Assembly: GCA_905199445.1 (NCBI GenBank)
Contig: CAJKGK010000015.1
Span: 1 to 64,000 of the forward strand
DNA: 64,000 nucleotides
Direction of reading: 5' to 3'
From: an uncultured Lachnospiraceae bacterium
Lineage (GTDB): Bacteria > Bacillota > Clostridia > Lachnospirales > Lachnospiraceae
The position numbers were made by a program, and so were the translations under genes. The notes under the pieces are model-generated. The model searched no databases, was not told where the DNA came from, and saw only the letters and a program-made list of their open reading frames with translations. Positions 1 through 8,840 of this stretch are shown here, one piece after another. Within the stretch, counting starts at the first letter, position 1; each line of letters opens with the position of its first letter.

Positions 1-33
1 AATCCGTTTCAAACTGAAGCTGAAACCGTTCAT
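1..33 (-). CDS. Start of a gene running off the left edge (11 codons visible)
   Basis: On the minus strand an ATG at 31-33 opens an uninterrupted frame (MNGFSFSLKRI) to the window edge. An AAAGGA ribosome binding site lies about 7 bases upstream, and a near-consensus promoter (76-104) sits further up. Eleven residues are too few to assign a family. The promoter and ribosome binding site are the main reasons for believing a gene starts here. Confidence 0.4.
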   Translation of the reverse strand, partial: MNGFSFSLKRI

Positions 34-75
34 CAAAAGTCCTTTGTTTTGCTGTCTCTCTCAGACAGCTTCCAT

Positions 76-104
76 ATAATATCATCATATTCGTCATATG
101 TCAA
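76..104 (-). promoter_or_regulatory. Sigma-A type promoter for the gene at the left edge
   Basis: The minus strand has a perfect -35 TTGACA (99-104), a 17-base spacer and -10 TATTAT (76-81). The transcript would start about 35 bases before the ATG at 33. Its leader holds a short hairpin (CTGTCT/AGACAG arms, 52-68) just ahead of the ribosome binding site. Confidence 0.65.
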
Positions 105-167
105 CACTTTTTTTAAAAATTCTTACAAAATTTTCCCAGAGCTTTCTTATCCCTATATAAATGGCAA

Positions 168-195
168 AAGGCAAGGCAATCACAGGCCTTGCCTT
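168..195 (-). terminator. Probable terminator after the cvpA-family gene
   Basis: A perfect 10-base inverted repeat (AAGGCAAGGC / GCCTTGCCTT) with an 8-base loop lies 30 bases past the stop codon of the CvpA-family gene. On the minus strand it is followed by a short TTTT, so the tail is weak but the stem is strong. Confidence 0.6.
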
Positions 196-224
196 CTTGC
201 TGTTTATTCGGATTAATCTATGAC

Positions 225-923
225 TCAAAATAAAACTTTACCCATATTTGCCAAAAACGATAACAGATAATTATTATTATATATATAACTCAGGATGACA
301 CTATCATTGATCTGAGCAAAGATTTCCTGTCCCCATCCGGTTCCTGCAAAGATCGTAATAATAATACAGGCAATCCACAAATAGACAGCGCCATTAAACA
401 ACCCAAAAATAAATCCTCCAATTTTATTAAGACCATTAAGCACTGGAATACGGCTGAATAAATCCAACATACATCCTATAATTCTAATTGTAATAAAAAG
501 AATCAAAAAGATAATAATCACTGATATTCCATTTAAAATCAGGCATGTAATATAGTTGGATATATAACCGGAAAACTCATTAATCCCCAATGCCTCATAC
601 ATTTCCATATTATTATTGGATTTAAGCATGTCCTTGATAAAATCCGGAAGATCCATCTGTTCAATGGCTTCCATCTGCTGGGAAACCCCTTCTGTGGAAA
701 TCTGAATCTGCCTGTCCACAGTTTCCTGTATACTTTCATTAATCGTTGTATATATTGGCGTCTGTTTAAGAAACTTTGTGCCATAAGGCATGGCCTGTAT
801 TGCCAGAACAATGGCCACAATCAGAGCAAACGTTGAAAATATGGATTTAATCAGCCCCCGGCCAAATCCAATCAGAGCACTGCCAATAAGGATCACTGCC
901 GCTATGATAAGTGTTATATTCAT
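225..923 (-). CDS. CvpA family membrane protein
   Basis: The product is 232 residues. It has an N-terminal hydrophobic helix with a GFGRGLIKS turn, a second helix at about residues 30-50, a soluble helical insertion at about 55-125, and three more hydrophobic segments in the C-terminal half. This matches the CvpA (colicin V production) family, whose biochemical role is poorly defined; in other bacteria it is linked to envelope homeostasis. I chose the second Met as start because AGGAGA is about 9 bases upstream of it, while the first Met is only 3 bases from that site. It is the downstream partner of the gene at 946-2136, 22 bases away, and is probably cotranscribed. Confidence 0.75.
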   Translation of the reverse strand: MNITLIIAAVILIGSALIGFGRGLIKSIFSTFALIVAIVLAIQAMPYGTKFLKQTPIYTTINESIQETVDRQIQISTEGVSQQMEAIEQMDLPDFIKDMLKSNNNMEMYEALGINEFSGYISNYITCLILNGISVIIIFLILFITIRIIGCMLDLFSRIPVLNGLNKIGGFIFGLFNGAVYLWIACIIITIFAGTGWGQEIFAQINDSVILSYIYNNNYLLSFLANMGKVLF

Positions 924-945
924 ATACATTTTCTCCTGTCTTCAG

Positions 946-2136
946 CTATTTCAGTCGAATTTCCTGAATCGCACTGCTGCCGATCAAAATATACTCATCA
1001 CCGGCATTTTTAGGCAGCAGCTTAATAATCGGTTCACTGAAAGTATAGCGAAATTTCTCCTTGCCTCCATATGTATACATCACACATTCCGAATCATTAT
1101 ACATGATAATCTCTTCATTTGAACTTACAATGGATTCATATTCAAAGTCAAAATCCTTTTCCATATACAAACGTCCTGATGCCGTATAGACAGCCATATG
1201 GTATTTTCCTTCAGGAAGGCTTTCACCTTCCGGAACCTGAGTAGGATTTCTGAACACAAAGCCCAAATATTTATCCGAAATAAAAATACTTTTAATTTCA
1301 TCGGAAAACTCAACCTGTTTAAGCACTTCCGGCGTATACGCAGCCGAATAAAGAATAAACTGTTTTTCACCATAGGCAGCAAGGGTTGTATTGTCAATAA
1401 ACTCAATCTTTGGAAAAATTTCTTCATATTGAAAATTTCCCACAATTTTATCGACACTATTCTGTCCCAATGCTCCGAAATTATAAAACACCATATGCGT
1501 TCCAATACTGCCCTCCTGGATATTAAGATAGCTGATAGCGACCTTTTCTCCGTCTTCCGAAATCGCAATATCCAGCGGATAACCGCTTTGTTCAATATTG
1601 GTTCGAATATCTACCAATACTTCGCCTTTGTTATCATACAATGTAATATAATTCTGATCTTCCTCAGAGAGTACTACCGCAACAACGCCCTGGCCGGCCA
1701 CCGCCAGATCGACAATAGGGTGTGCAGTCACAACACTTCCAACCTGTCCCCTTTGATTAAATATACGTACCTGGTTTGATCCTATATCACCGATCGCCAA
1801 ATAATCTTTACAGGTTTCCACCCTGGCTGACGCCATTTCAAAAGTCTGATTCCAGACCGTTGTATTTAAATTTTCAGAATAAGACACCCCATCCTTGCTA
1901 TAGCGCAGTAATCCATCAGCCATCACCTGATATCCCACGGATACATTGTCAGTCTTTTCAATCGAACTGACAACTTCAAAATTCTTATATGCCAAGGTCT
2001 GGTGAATCAGTCCGCCAATCAATACTGCAGCTACAATGATCATTCCACCATAAAAAACCATGGAAAATCTGGAAAGTTTGCCTTCTTTGCTAAGCTTTTC
2101 CCTGATTTTTCCCAGCTTTTCTTTCGCAAATTTCAT
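946..2136 (-). CDS. DUF5711-like membrane-anchored beta-propeller protein
   Basis: The product is 396 residues: a basic, helical N-terminus, one transmembrane segment at about residues 25-45, then an extracytoplasmic region of repeated beta blades (for example YITLYDNKGEVLV and HMAVYTASGRLYM) resembling a WD/PQQ-like propeller. The arrangement fits the DUF5711 proteins of Lachnospiraceae; this is a family resemblance from memory and no function is known. A longer reading frame reaches 2274, but its first 46 residues are Arg/Cys-rich and unlike protein. The ATG at 2136 has AAAGGAA upstream and begins MKFAKEKLGK, so I used that start. Confidence 0.65.
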   Translation of the reverse strand: MKFAKEKLGKIREKLSKEGKLSRFSMVFYGGMIIVAAVLIGGLIHQTLAYKNFEVVSSIEKTDNVSVGYQVMADGLLRYSKDGVSYSENLNTTVWNQTFEMASARVETCKDYLAIGDIGSNQVRIFNQRGQVGSVVTAHPIVDLAVAGQGVVAVVLSEEDQNYITLYDNKGEVLVDIRTNIEQSGYPLDIAISEDGEKVAISYLNIQEGSIGTHMVFYNFGALGQNSVDKIVGNFQYEEIFPKIEFIDNTTLAAYGEKQFILYSAAYTPEVLKQVEFSDEIKSIFISDKYLGFVFRNPTQVPEGESLPEGKYHMAVYTASGRLYMEKDFDFEYESIVSSNEEIIMYNDSECVMYTYGGKEKFRYTFSEPIIKLLPKNAGDEYILIGSSAIQEIRLK

Positions 2137-2390
2137 AAGCAATTCCTTTTCTTTTCTAAGCCGGGATGCAGCCCGACGCCGCACCCTGCATTTATACCGC
2201 CCACTCCGGCAAATGTCTGCACACTGGCACAAGCTCAATCTGTGCTTATGTACAGACGCCTGCCGAAACTTCAAATTCAGTTACAACAGCCGTATTTTCA
2301 GGCTATTGCAGCTATTATAACTCATTTTCTATGAAATATCTACTTTCTTTTATTGACGCAAAAATCCCGGTTGCCCGAATATCCCCCGGA

Positions 2391-3731
2391 TCACGGAAGA
2401 TTAAGCGTCATCCCGGGATAAATCTTATCAGGATCTTCAATCTGGTTCATTTCCTGTATCAGCTCAATATAGCTATAATCACTATACAGTTTCTGGCAAA
2501 TGCCGGCCAATGTATCCCCATTTTGAACCGTATACTGTCGGATGACATTTTGGACAGGAACATCCTGATTTTCCTCATTTTTTCCCGACGCCTCATCATC
2601 CTGACCCTCAGTAATCACAATAGGCTGATCATTTTTTGCCTGTGCCTGATTTCCATTTGCTGAATCTTCAGTATTTTTCAGATCCTCAGTATCTTTTAGG
2701 TCCTCAGCTTCATTTTTAGCTGCAGCATTTTGCTGGAGCTGACCGCCATTCTCCGTCTGAACGCCATTCTCAAGGGCATTGCTTTCCCGTTTGACCACAT
2801 CCCCATGAGCTTGTGAGGATGTTATATTTCCATCTACAGCCTCTACCGGAATCACACCAGAATCATTGTCAACAGTCTGAGTCTGATCCGCATTTAACTG
2901 TTTAAATCCCATAATCAGCGCAAACAAAACGCCAAAGGTTATCACAAGTGAACTGACCCGTTTCATATTCTCCGACAGTTCCTTTGGTATACCCTTTCTG
3001 TTTTTAAACGCAACAACTTTATCGTTGTTTGAATCTCCGGCCGCTTTTTCTTCTTTATCCACACTGCCAGGCTGCTGATCAGTACTGTCAGGCTGTCCTC
3101 CGCCTTCCTTTTTTTCCCGCCTGACGGCAAAAATATCCTTAACCTGACTTTCGCTGCTTTCACCTTCTCGGTGATCCACCATATAATTTTGCATATCCTC
3201 ATTGCGCTCATAGTAAATATAATAGCCATCCTGGCGGATAAGCCGCCCCTGCTCGTAAATATAAAATACCTCATCATGATCAACGGGATCGCTGACCAGC
3301 AATGTTTTGTCTTCTCCCGCAAAATTATCCACATGAGACTTTGTGATTTTTTCATTTATCCCCAAAGATTTACCTGGACGGGTAATAAACCAGCCAACCA
3401 CCTCTGTATTGTGAAAATATCGATCAATTTCCTCATACAGTGATGACCATACCTCACTTGTAAACACAACCTGGTCTTCCTGAACAATGACATTTTCAGC
3501 TTCCACCGCACCATCAATAAAGACAAGACGTTCCCCTTCATTGCTTCCCGTTTTTCCCAAAAGCACGGCCAGCCGCTGTTCTTCCAAAGATCCGCGGGTC
3601 ATCTGATTAATGTATGTAACCACATAATCCTCGATGTATATTCTGGTTTTATCGCCGGGTTTACCAATCTGACGTATGTTTTTTGGCAGCTTCAGATTAT
3701 TTTTCGATTCGTCATACTTGATTTCTATCAT
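2391..3731 (-). CDS. Membrane protein with a degenerate JAMM/MPN-like domain and a C-terminal LysM
   Basis: The product is 446 residues. Residues 1-170 look like a JAMM/MPN fold: LAVLLGK strand, VFTSEVWSSLYEEIDRYF helix, then VVGWFITRPG at about 108-117 where active members have the GWxHSHP zinc motif, and a later LLVSDP strand. Both motif histidines are replaced (Ile and Arg), so metalloprotease activity is unlikely. A charged linker, one transmembrane helix (about 260-275), a Gln/Asn/Glu-rich spacer and a C-terminal LysM (about 398-445, YTVQNGDTLAGICQKLY) follow, so the LysM should face peptidoglycan with the JAMM-like part in the cytosol. ATG at 3731 has AAGGTGAG upstream; the extra 18 codons above it are not supported. 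Confidence 0.7.
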   Translation of the reverse strand: MIEIKYDESKNNLKLPKNIRQIGKPGDKTRIYIEDYVVTYINQMTRGSLEEQRLAVLLGKTGSNEGERLVFIDGAVEAENVIVQEDQVVFTSEVWSSLYEEIDRYFHNTEVVGWFITRPGKSLGINEKITKSHVDNFAGEDKTLLVSDPVDHDEVFYIYEQGRLIRQDGYYIYYERNEDMQNYMVDHREGESSESQVKDIFAVRREKKEGGGQPDSTDQQPGSVDKEEKAAGDSNNDKVVAFKNRKGIPKELSENMKRVSSLVITFGVLFALIMGFKQLNADQTQTVDNDSGVIPVEAVDGNITSSQAHGDVVKRESNALENGVQTENGGQLQQNAAAKNEAEDLKDTEDLKNTEDSANGNQAQAKNDQPIVITEGQDDEASGKNEENQDVPVQNVIRQYTVQNGDTLAGICQKLYSDYSYIELIQEMNQIEDPDKIYPGMTLNLP

Positions 3732-3900
3732 AGTCTCACCTTCCTCACATAGATCGTAGCATACTGACGAAAAATACTTTGGCAAAAGCTGTCATGAAAA
3801 ACCGATAAGATTTCCATCATTTTCGATGTATAGGGATTAAAAAGCTTAAAAATGGTCAAAACTGATGTAGAACAAAGAAAAAGGGAGCGCTATTATATCG

Positions 3901-4449
3901 ATGACTATAAATAAAACCATAAAAAAACCGGCTCTTGTGCCTGTATTTACACACCCACACATGATCTCCGACCGTCCCTCTGACAGAGTGTTTGACTGTC
4001 TTCGTCACATTTTTCCGTCAGACCTGTTTCGATACGAACCAATCATTGTGTGCATTGGGACACCGGAAATTACAGGGGATCGTCTCGGACCTTTGGTAGG
4101 CAGTATTTTAGAAGCCAGATCCAACTGGCCTGTATTCGGGACACTCACCCATCCGGTTCATGCCCTGAATTTTAAAAGGGTCATGGATCAAATCCGATGT
4201 GGATATGAACATCCATACATTATAGCCGTAGATGCAGCACTGGGACATCCACACTATGAAGGGTTCATTGCAATAAAAAAAGGCCCTGTCCGTCCCGGAG
4301 AAGGTCTTGGAAAAAAGCTGCCTGCCATTGGCGATGCCCATATTACCGGTATTTTCAGTGATCTTGAAGGGCCCGGCGCCAACAAACTGTTAAATTTGTT
4401 TGGAATTCATATTACCCAAGGGCTTCTTGAGGCAATCCTTACATCTTAA
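3901..4449 (+). CDS. yyaC: YyaC family sporulation protein (germination-protease-like fold)
   Basis: The product is 182 residues and matches the YyaC/DUF1256 family, which is restricted to spore formers and related in fold to the GPR spore protease. Visible signatures are CIGTPEITGDRLGPLVG (residues about 51-67), GTLTHPVHALN, the acidic IIAVDAALGHP strand and the Gly-rich RPGEGLGKKLPAIGD. The biological role is not well defined. The start has AGGGAG 13 bases upstream, a little far. It is divergent from the LysM gene and is the only plus-strand gene of the first 9 kb. It is good evidence that the organism sporulates. Confidence 0.85.
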   Translation: MTINKTIKKPALVPVFTHPHMISDRPSDRVFDCLRHIFPSDLFRYEPIIVCIGTPEITGDRLGPLVGSILEARSNWPVFGTLTHPVHALNFKRVMDQIRCGYEHPYIIAVDAALGHPHYEGFIAIKKGPVRPGEGLGKKLPAIGDAHITGIFSDLEGPGANKLLNLFGIHITQGLLEAILTS

Positions 4450-4575
4450 AAAAGAAATTCTTAATATTTCTTTAAAATTAATACTTTTTCCATATTTTTT
4501 ACACACTTTCTTCACATTTTATTGGTATGCTAATATGCGTAGGAAGATTTTTCATACACATTCATAACCCCTCTC

Positions 4576-4614
4576 GATAAGGCGGCAGGTTTACCTGTCG
4601 CCTTATCACTTTTT
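4576..4614 (+). terminator. Terminator downstream of yyaC, shared region with recR end
   Basis: A 14-base stem (GATAAGGCGGCAGG / CCTGTCGCCTTATC, one G-T pair) with a 4-base loop is followed on the plus strand by ACTTTTTA. The T-tract runs into the recR stop codon. Read on the minus strand the hairpin lacks a T-tail, so it mainly serves plus-strand transcripts. The 126 bases between yyaC and the stem are AT-rich and hold no gene. Confidence 0.75.
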
Positions 4615-5209
4615 ACAGCTCAACCCGGCCATCAAGTGCTCTTGAGAGGGTCACTTCATCGATATACTCTAAATCGCCGCCAACGGGAACACCGCTGGCA
4701 ATACGGCTGACCTTAATACCTGTCGGTTTGATCAGCTTGCTGATATACATAGCCGTTGTCTCTCCTTCAAGGCTGGAATTTGTCGCAATAATGACCTCAT
4801 CCACATCTCCCTGAAGCCTGAGCATCAGCTCCTTAAGACGAATATCATTGGGTCCGATGCCCAGCATTGGCGAAATAGCGCCATGAAGCACATGGTAAAC
4901 ACCATTGTATTTCTGAGTTTTCTCATAGGCCGCCAGATCTCGCGGCCCTTCCACAACCATAATCGTCTTATGATCCCTGGTCTCGTCTGCACAGATCGGA
5001 CAAATCTCCTCATCGGTAAGGTTAAAGCATGATTTACAATAACAAACCTTACTGCGTGCATCTACAATGGCCTTTGAAAGACTTTCCACCTGGTCCATGG
5101 GCATATTCATAATATGAAAAGCCAGCCTTCCGGCTGACTTTGCACCAATCCCCGGCAGTTTCGACAACTCCTCAATCAAGTGTGTAATCTGACTGCTGTA
5201 CAGGTTCAT
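4613..5209 (-). CDS. recR: Recombination mediator protein RecR
   Basis: The product is 198 residues, full length. Features in order: the helix-hairpin-helix LPGIGAKSAGRLAFHI (about 18-33), a zinc finger with Cys at CYCKSCFNLTDEEICPIC (about 57-74), and a Toprim domain (MVVEGPRDLAAYE and DEVIIATNSSLEGE). RecR acts with RecF/RecO to load RecA at gaps. Its ATG overlaps the ebfC stop by one base (TAATG), so the two are translationally coupled. dnaX-ebfC-recR is a conserved bacterial order. Confidence 0.97.
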   Translation of the reverse strand: MNLYSSQITHLIEELSKLPGIGAKSAGRLAFHIMNMPMDQVESLSKAIVDARSKVCYCKSCFNLTDEEICPICADETRDHKTIMVVEGPRDLAAYEKTQKYNGVYHVLHGAISPMLGIGPNDIRLKELMLRLQGDVDEVIIATNSSLEGETTAMYISKLIKPTGIKVSRIASGVPVGGDLEYIDEVTLSRALDGRVEL

Positions 5210-5559
5210 TATAATCCAAGACCTCCAAAACCGCCAAGGCCGCCTGTAATCTTAGCCATAGATGACTGAGACAGTTCTTCGATCTTACGAAAAGCTTCAT
5301 TGGTTGCAGCAACAATAAGATCCTCCAGCATTTCAATATCATCTGGATCCACAACTTCCGGTGTAAGTTTTACAGATACAACCTCTTTTTTACCGGATAC
5401 ACGTACAGTAACTGCACCACCGCCTGCTGCTGCCTCAACTTCTTTTTCCTCAAGCTCTTTTGTAGCCTCCTCCATCTGACGCTGCATGCGCTGAGCCTGC
5501 TTCATAAGATTATTCATATTACCAGGCATACCGCCTGGAAATCCTCCACGTTTTGCCAT
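5209..5559 (-). CDS. ebfC: YbaB/EbfC family nucleoid-associated protein
   Basis: The product is 116 residues. A Gly/Met-rich N-terminus (MAKRGGFPGGMPG) is followed by the long amphipathic helix MNNLMKQAQRMQRQMEEATK and a central beta region (VTVRVSGKKEVVSVKL), as in the small dimeric DNA-binding YbaB/EbfC proteins encoded between dnaX and recR. The ATG at 5559 has a CAGGAGG site 8 bases upstream; the frame extends 14 codons further without support. It overlaps recR by one base. Confidence 0.95.
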   Translation of the reverse strand: MAKRGGFPGGMPGNMNNLMKQAQRMQRQMEEATKELEEKEVEAAAGGGAVTVRVSGKKEVVSVKLTPEVVDPDDIEMLEDLIVAATNEAFRKIEELSQSSMAKITGGLGGFGGLGL

Positions 5560-5621
5560 AATTAATCCTCCTGGTGATACCGCCTTGATGCGGCAAATCA
5601 TTTTAATCAGTCATACCCATG

Positions 5622-7241
5622 TTACTCATCTTCATAGCTAAAGTCAACCCCTGAAAGATCGACTTTTCCCGGCACAAAAAAGCTGTCGCTCTTTTCCGCC
5701 TGTTCTTCCAGTGAAGCGGTCACGATTTCAACTTTACGGCCGACCCGTTCCGACACCGCAGTTTCTAAATCCATTTTATGATTTTCCTGGTCAAAATAAC
5801 TTTTGTTCATCGGCTGATCAAAGCCGATCACAAGCTTATTATCCGGTCCCTGTGCCACTTTTGCCGGTTTAAGCATAATAGACATACTGGGCGGCAGATC
5901 AGAAAGAATGCGGCCCCACTGGCCGATCACAGATTTCAGATCCTCCGGCATAGCCTTCTGCATGTGCGCCGCAGCCTGAGATTTCCCCCCCGCCGCAGCT
6001 GTCTCATCCCCTTCAAGGGAAACCGAAGAAGCCAAAACCGTCTGCCCCGGCCTGATCGTTACAGATCCGGATGCCAGCTGCTGCTCAATAATAGAAAGCC
6101 GCTCCGACATCAATGCCAGTTTCTCCTCAAGAGACGCATTTTTTTCCTCCATAGAAGGCTGACACAGTTTTACCAGCGCCACTTCAATCAGAACCCTTTT
6201 CTGACTGGAATATTTTATCTGACCAGACAACTGAGAAAACACACGAATATAGCGCATAATTTTTTCGTTATCAATCATCTGAGCCTCTTCCTTTAACGCC
6301 TGAAGGTTTTCTGATGAAATGTCCAGTATATCCTCTAAATCACCGGATCCCTGAACAAGCAAAAGATTTCGCATATACCAAATAAAATCCGTAACAAACT
6401 GAGAAAGTTCCCGCCCCTGAATCACAATCTCCTCCAGCAGGCGTACAGCTTCCACAAACCGTCCGCCATCTACACAGCGTAAAAGGCGGCTGAAGACAGT
6501 GGTATCTACTGCCCCAAGAACCTCCAATACATGATCATAGGTCAAACGCTCTCCGAGATAAAAGGCAACACACTGATCCAGCAGACTGAGCGCATCACGC
6601 ATAGACCCATCCGCAGCACGGGCCACATACTGAATAGCCTTTTCTTCCACATCCAAGTGTTCCCGCCTGGCCAGATCCAACAATCTGTCAGCAATCGTTT
6701 CAATGGTAATGCGTTTAAAATCGTATCTCTGACATCTGGAAAGAATCGTGATCGGTATTCTGTGTACATCTGTTGTTGCCAGAATAAAAATCACATAGGC
6801 CGGCGGCTCTTCCAGAGTTTTTAAAAGTGCATTAAACGCCCCGATAGAAAGCATATGGACCTCGTCAATGATGTAAACCTTAAATCGCCCCTCTGTAGGC
6901 GAATAGCTAACTTCCTCCCGGATTTCACGGATATTATCCACGCCGTTATTGGAAGCCGCATCAATCTCAATCACATTCATAGAGGTCTGACTGTTAATTG
7001 CCCTGCACATTTCACACTCATTACACGGACTGCCGTCAATGGGATGCAGACAGTTGACGGCCTTTGCAAAAATCTTTGCCACTGTCGTCTTACCCGTTCC
7101 CCGAGTACCGCAAAATAAATACGCATGTCCGATTCGATCAGCCTTAATCTGATTTTTCAATGTGGTTACAATATGATCCTGCCCTTTTACCTCCTCAAAT
7201 TCGGAAGGGCGCCATTTACGGTAAAGTGCCTGATAAGACAT
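5622..7241 (-). CDS. dnaX: DNA polymerase III subunit gamma/tau
   Basis: The product is 539 residues. It has the clamp-loader AAA+ module: Walker A GTRGTGKTT (about 45-53), a four-Cys zinc site (CLHPIDGSPCNECEMC), Walker B IIDEVHML, the sensor/arginine-finger region ILSRCQRYDF, then domain III and a shorter, less conserved tau-type tail after about residue 370. The tail has no obvious slippery A-run, so there is no sequence sign of gamma production by frameshift. It lies 27 bases downstream of pfk and 62 upstream of ebfC on the same strand. Confidence 0.97.
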   Translation of the reverse strand: MSYQALYRKWRPSEFEEVKGQDHIVTTLKNQIKADRIGHAYLFCGTRGTGKTTVAKIFAKAVNCLHPIDGSPCNECEMCRAINSQTSMNVIEIDAASNNGVDNIREIREEVSYSPTEGRFKVYIIDEVHMLSIGAFNALLKTLEEPPAYVIFILATTDVHRIPITILSRCQRYDFKRITIETIADRLLDLARREHLDVEEKAIQYVARAADGSMRDALSLLDQCVAFYLGERLTYDHVLEVLGAVDTTVFSRLLRCVDGGRFVEAVRLLEEIVIQGRELSQFVTDFIWYMRNLLLVQGSGDLEDILDISSENLQALKEEAQMIDNEKIMRYIRVFSQLSGQIKYSSQKRVLIEVALVKLCQPSMEEKNASLEEKLALMSERLSIIEQQLASGSVTIRPGQTVLASSVSLEGDETAAAGGKSQAAAHMQKAMPEDLKSVIGQWGRILSDLPPSMSIMLKPAKVAQGPDNKLVIGFDQPMNKSYFDQENHKMDLETAVSERVGRKVEIVTASLEEQAEKSDSFFVPGKVDLSGVDFSYEDE

Positions 7242-7268
7242 TCATTATTCCTCTTTCTAAAATCTTAG

Positions 7269-8345
7269 TTAATCTCCAAAACTGATTCCCAGGTCTTTTG
7301 CCTGCTGAATAATCTCGGATGCCGGGTCTACCATCTTCAGTTTTCCAGCCACCTCTTTAAGGGGAACCGGGATAATCTGATCACCACGAAAACCGACCAT
7401 ATAGCCATACTTTTCTTCAATAATAAGACGGCCGGCCGCTGCGCCCAGTCTGGTAGAAACAACACGGTCATAGGAGTCCGGACTTCCGCCCCGCTGTGTA
7501 TGCCCCGGAACAACAATACGGACTTCCTGGCCCAATGCATCGCCGATCTGTTTTCCGATTTCATAAGATACCGATGGGAACGGACTGGCAGCCTTTTTCT
7601 TTGCCAGTTCTTTCTTTCCCAATTTTGCATCCTCACAGGAAACAGCGCCCTCTGCCACAGCCAAAATAGAAAACTTCTTTCCGGCCTTATTTCTCCGCTT
7701 AATGGCATCAATCACATGCGTAATATCATATGGAATTTCAGGCAGCAGAATAATGTCCGCACCACCGGCAATACCGGCATGTAATGTCAGCCATCCCACC
7801 TTATGCCCCATCAGTTCCACAATAAACACACGCCCATGAGACGCAGCAGTTGTATGAATACAGTCAATGGCACTGGTAGCAATATCTACGGCACTCTGAA
7901 AGCCAAAGGTCATATCTGTGCCAAAAATATCATTATCAATTGTTTTGGGCAAAGATACAATGTTAAGTCCCTCTTCACTGAGAAGATTGGCTGTTTTCTG
8001 CGTTCCGTTACCTCCAAGAATAACAAGGCAGTCCAGTTTCAGATTTCTGTATGTTTTCTTCATGGCTTCTACTTTGTTAAATCCGTTTTCTCCGGGAACC
8101 CGCATTAATTTAAAAGGCTGTCTTGATGATCCCAGAATGGTACCGCCCTTCGTCAGTATTCCAGAGAAATCCGAAGGCTTCATGAGAATATAATCATTGT
8201 ACATCAGACCTCTGTAGCCTTCCTCGAATCCAAAAATCTGAACATCATCGCCATATTTATTATAGAGTGTTTTGGCCACGCCTCTCATGGTCGCATTCAA
8301 TGCCTGACAATCGCCGCCGCTTGTCAGCATACCAATCTTCTTCAT
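7269..8345 (-). CDS. pfkA: 6-phosphofructokinase with mixed ATP/PPi-type signatures
   Basis: The product is 358 residues and catalyses the fructose-6-phosphate phosphorylation step of glycolysis. Conserved blocks: MLTSGGDCQALNATMRG at the N-terminus, ILGGNGTQKTA (about 101-111), PKTIDNDIFGTDMTFGF (about 127-143), the MGHKVGWLT region and the C-terminal PGHTQRGGSPD. The donor-site Gly of GGNG suggests ATP, while the Lys in PKTIDND is the residue usual in PPi-type and group III enzymes. I chose ATG 8345 (MKKIGML) because it has AAGGATG upstream and begins the conserved strand; the frame extends to 8375. A matching promoter is at 8391-8419. Confidence 0.92.
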   Translation of the reverse strand: MKKIGMLTSGGDCQALNATMRGVAKTLYNKYGDDVQIFGFEEGYRGLMYNDYILMKPSDFSGILTKGGTILGSSRQPFKLMRVPGENGFNKVEAMKKTYRNLKLDCLVILGGNGTQKTANLLSEEGLNIVSLPKTIDNDIFGTDMTFGFQSAVDIATSAIDCIHTTAASHGRVFIVELMGHKVGWLTLHAGIAGGADIILLPEIPYDITHVIDAIKRRNKAGKKFSILAVAEGAVSCEDAKLGKKELAKKKAASPFPSVSYEIGKQIGDALGQEVRIVVPGHTQRGGSPDSYDRVVSTRLGAAAGRLIIEEKYGYMVGFRGDQIIPVPLKEVAGKLKMVDPASEIIQQAKDLGISFGD

Positions 8346-8390
8346 CAAAATCACATCCTTATTTTTTATAATCAATTTCCCTACCTGTCC

Positions 8391-8419
8391 ATTTTAACAT
8401 ATATGAAATGCCTGGTAAA
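8391..8419 (-). promoter_or_regulatory. Promoter for pfk (and perhaps dnaX-ebfC-recR)
   Basis: On the minus strand: -35 TTTACC (8414-8419), 17-base spacer ending in TGT, -10 TAAAAT (8391-8396). The TGn before the -10 is an extended -10. The start codon at 8345 is about 40 bases downstream of the expected transcription start. Confidence 0.55.
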
Positions 8420-8486
8420 CTTATAATATTTAAAATCCCTGGCAAACTTGCCAGCCAGAAAGCACCTGTCAAATTTATTGTCTGAA

Positions 8487-8550
8487 AAAGATAAAAGGAT
8501 TATTATGAAAAATGCACCGAATTCGATCCATTTTTCATAAGAACCCTTTT
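8487..8550 (-). terminator. Long hairpin terminator of the SRP RNA
   Basis: Two arms of about 22 bases (starting AAAAGGGTTCTTATGAAAA on the minus strand, 8550 down) pair around a loop at about 8515-8528 and are followed by ATCTTTTTC. It lies 25-90 bases past the SRP RNA 3' end and before the pfk promoter, which separates the two transcription units. Confidence 0.7.
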
Positions 8551-8573
8551 AATTAATCAATTTATATATTTAA

Positions 8574-8840
8574 TCCGCGCATCCCGCTTCGAATCACACC
8601 CATAAACGTTACCTCTACAGTTAACTCGGCCCAGGCACCCTCACGGCACACAAAAGGTCCCGCTTAGTGCTGCTCCATTCCTGACCTGACACGGTTCACG
8701 AGTTTCTGTTGCGTGAGACCCAGGCGTCAACGCCACTTATAAAGGGCTGCTCTACAGATAATGACCCTCAGCGAAGACATCACCCCTGCTGTAGCGGATT
8801 GCAGGTACAAGGCACCGCTATCTCCCCGGCTGCGCGGAAG
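8574..8840 (-). ncRNA. ffs: Signal recognition particle RNA, large (Bacillus/Clostridia) type
   Basis: The minus strand carries the helix 8 signature: GTGAACCGTGTCAGGTCAGG followed by GGAATGGAGCAGCACTAAG, with the GGAA-type tetraloop region that binds Ffh. The 5' part contains GGGGAGATAGCGGTGCC and CAATCCGCTACAGCAGGG, typical of the Alu-like domain of the long form. The ends pair (CCGCGCA near 8838 with TGCGCGG near 8576). The length of about 267 bases fits the 6S/large SRP RNAs of Firmicutes. End positions are approximate. Confidence 0.92.

Noticed and set aside
2137..2274. N-terminal extension of the DUF5711-like protein
   Set aside because: The 46 added residues are Arg/Cys-rich and unlike protein, and a good ribosome binding site precedes ATG 2136.
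4450..4575. Small RNA between yyaC and recR
   Set aside because: A strong hairpin ends the region, but I could not find a convincing promoter and the hairpin is explained as the yyaC terminator.
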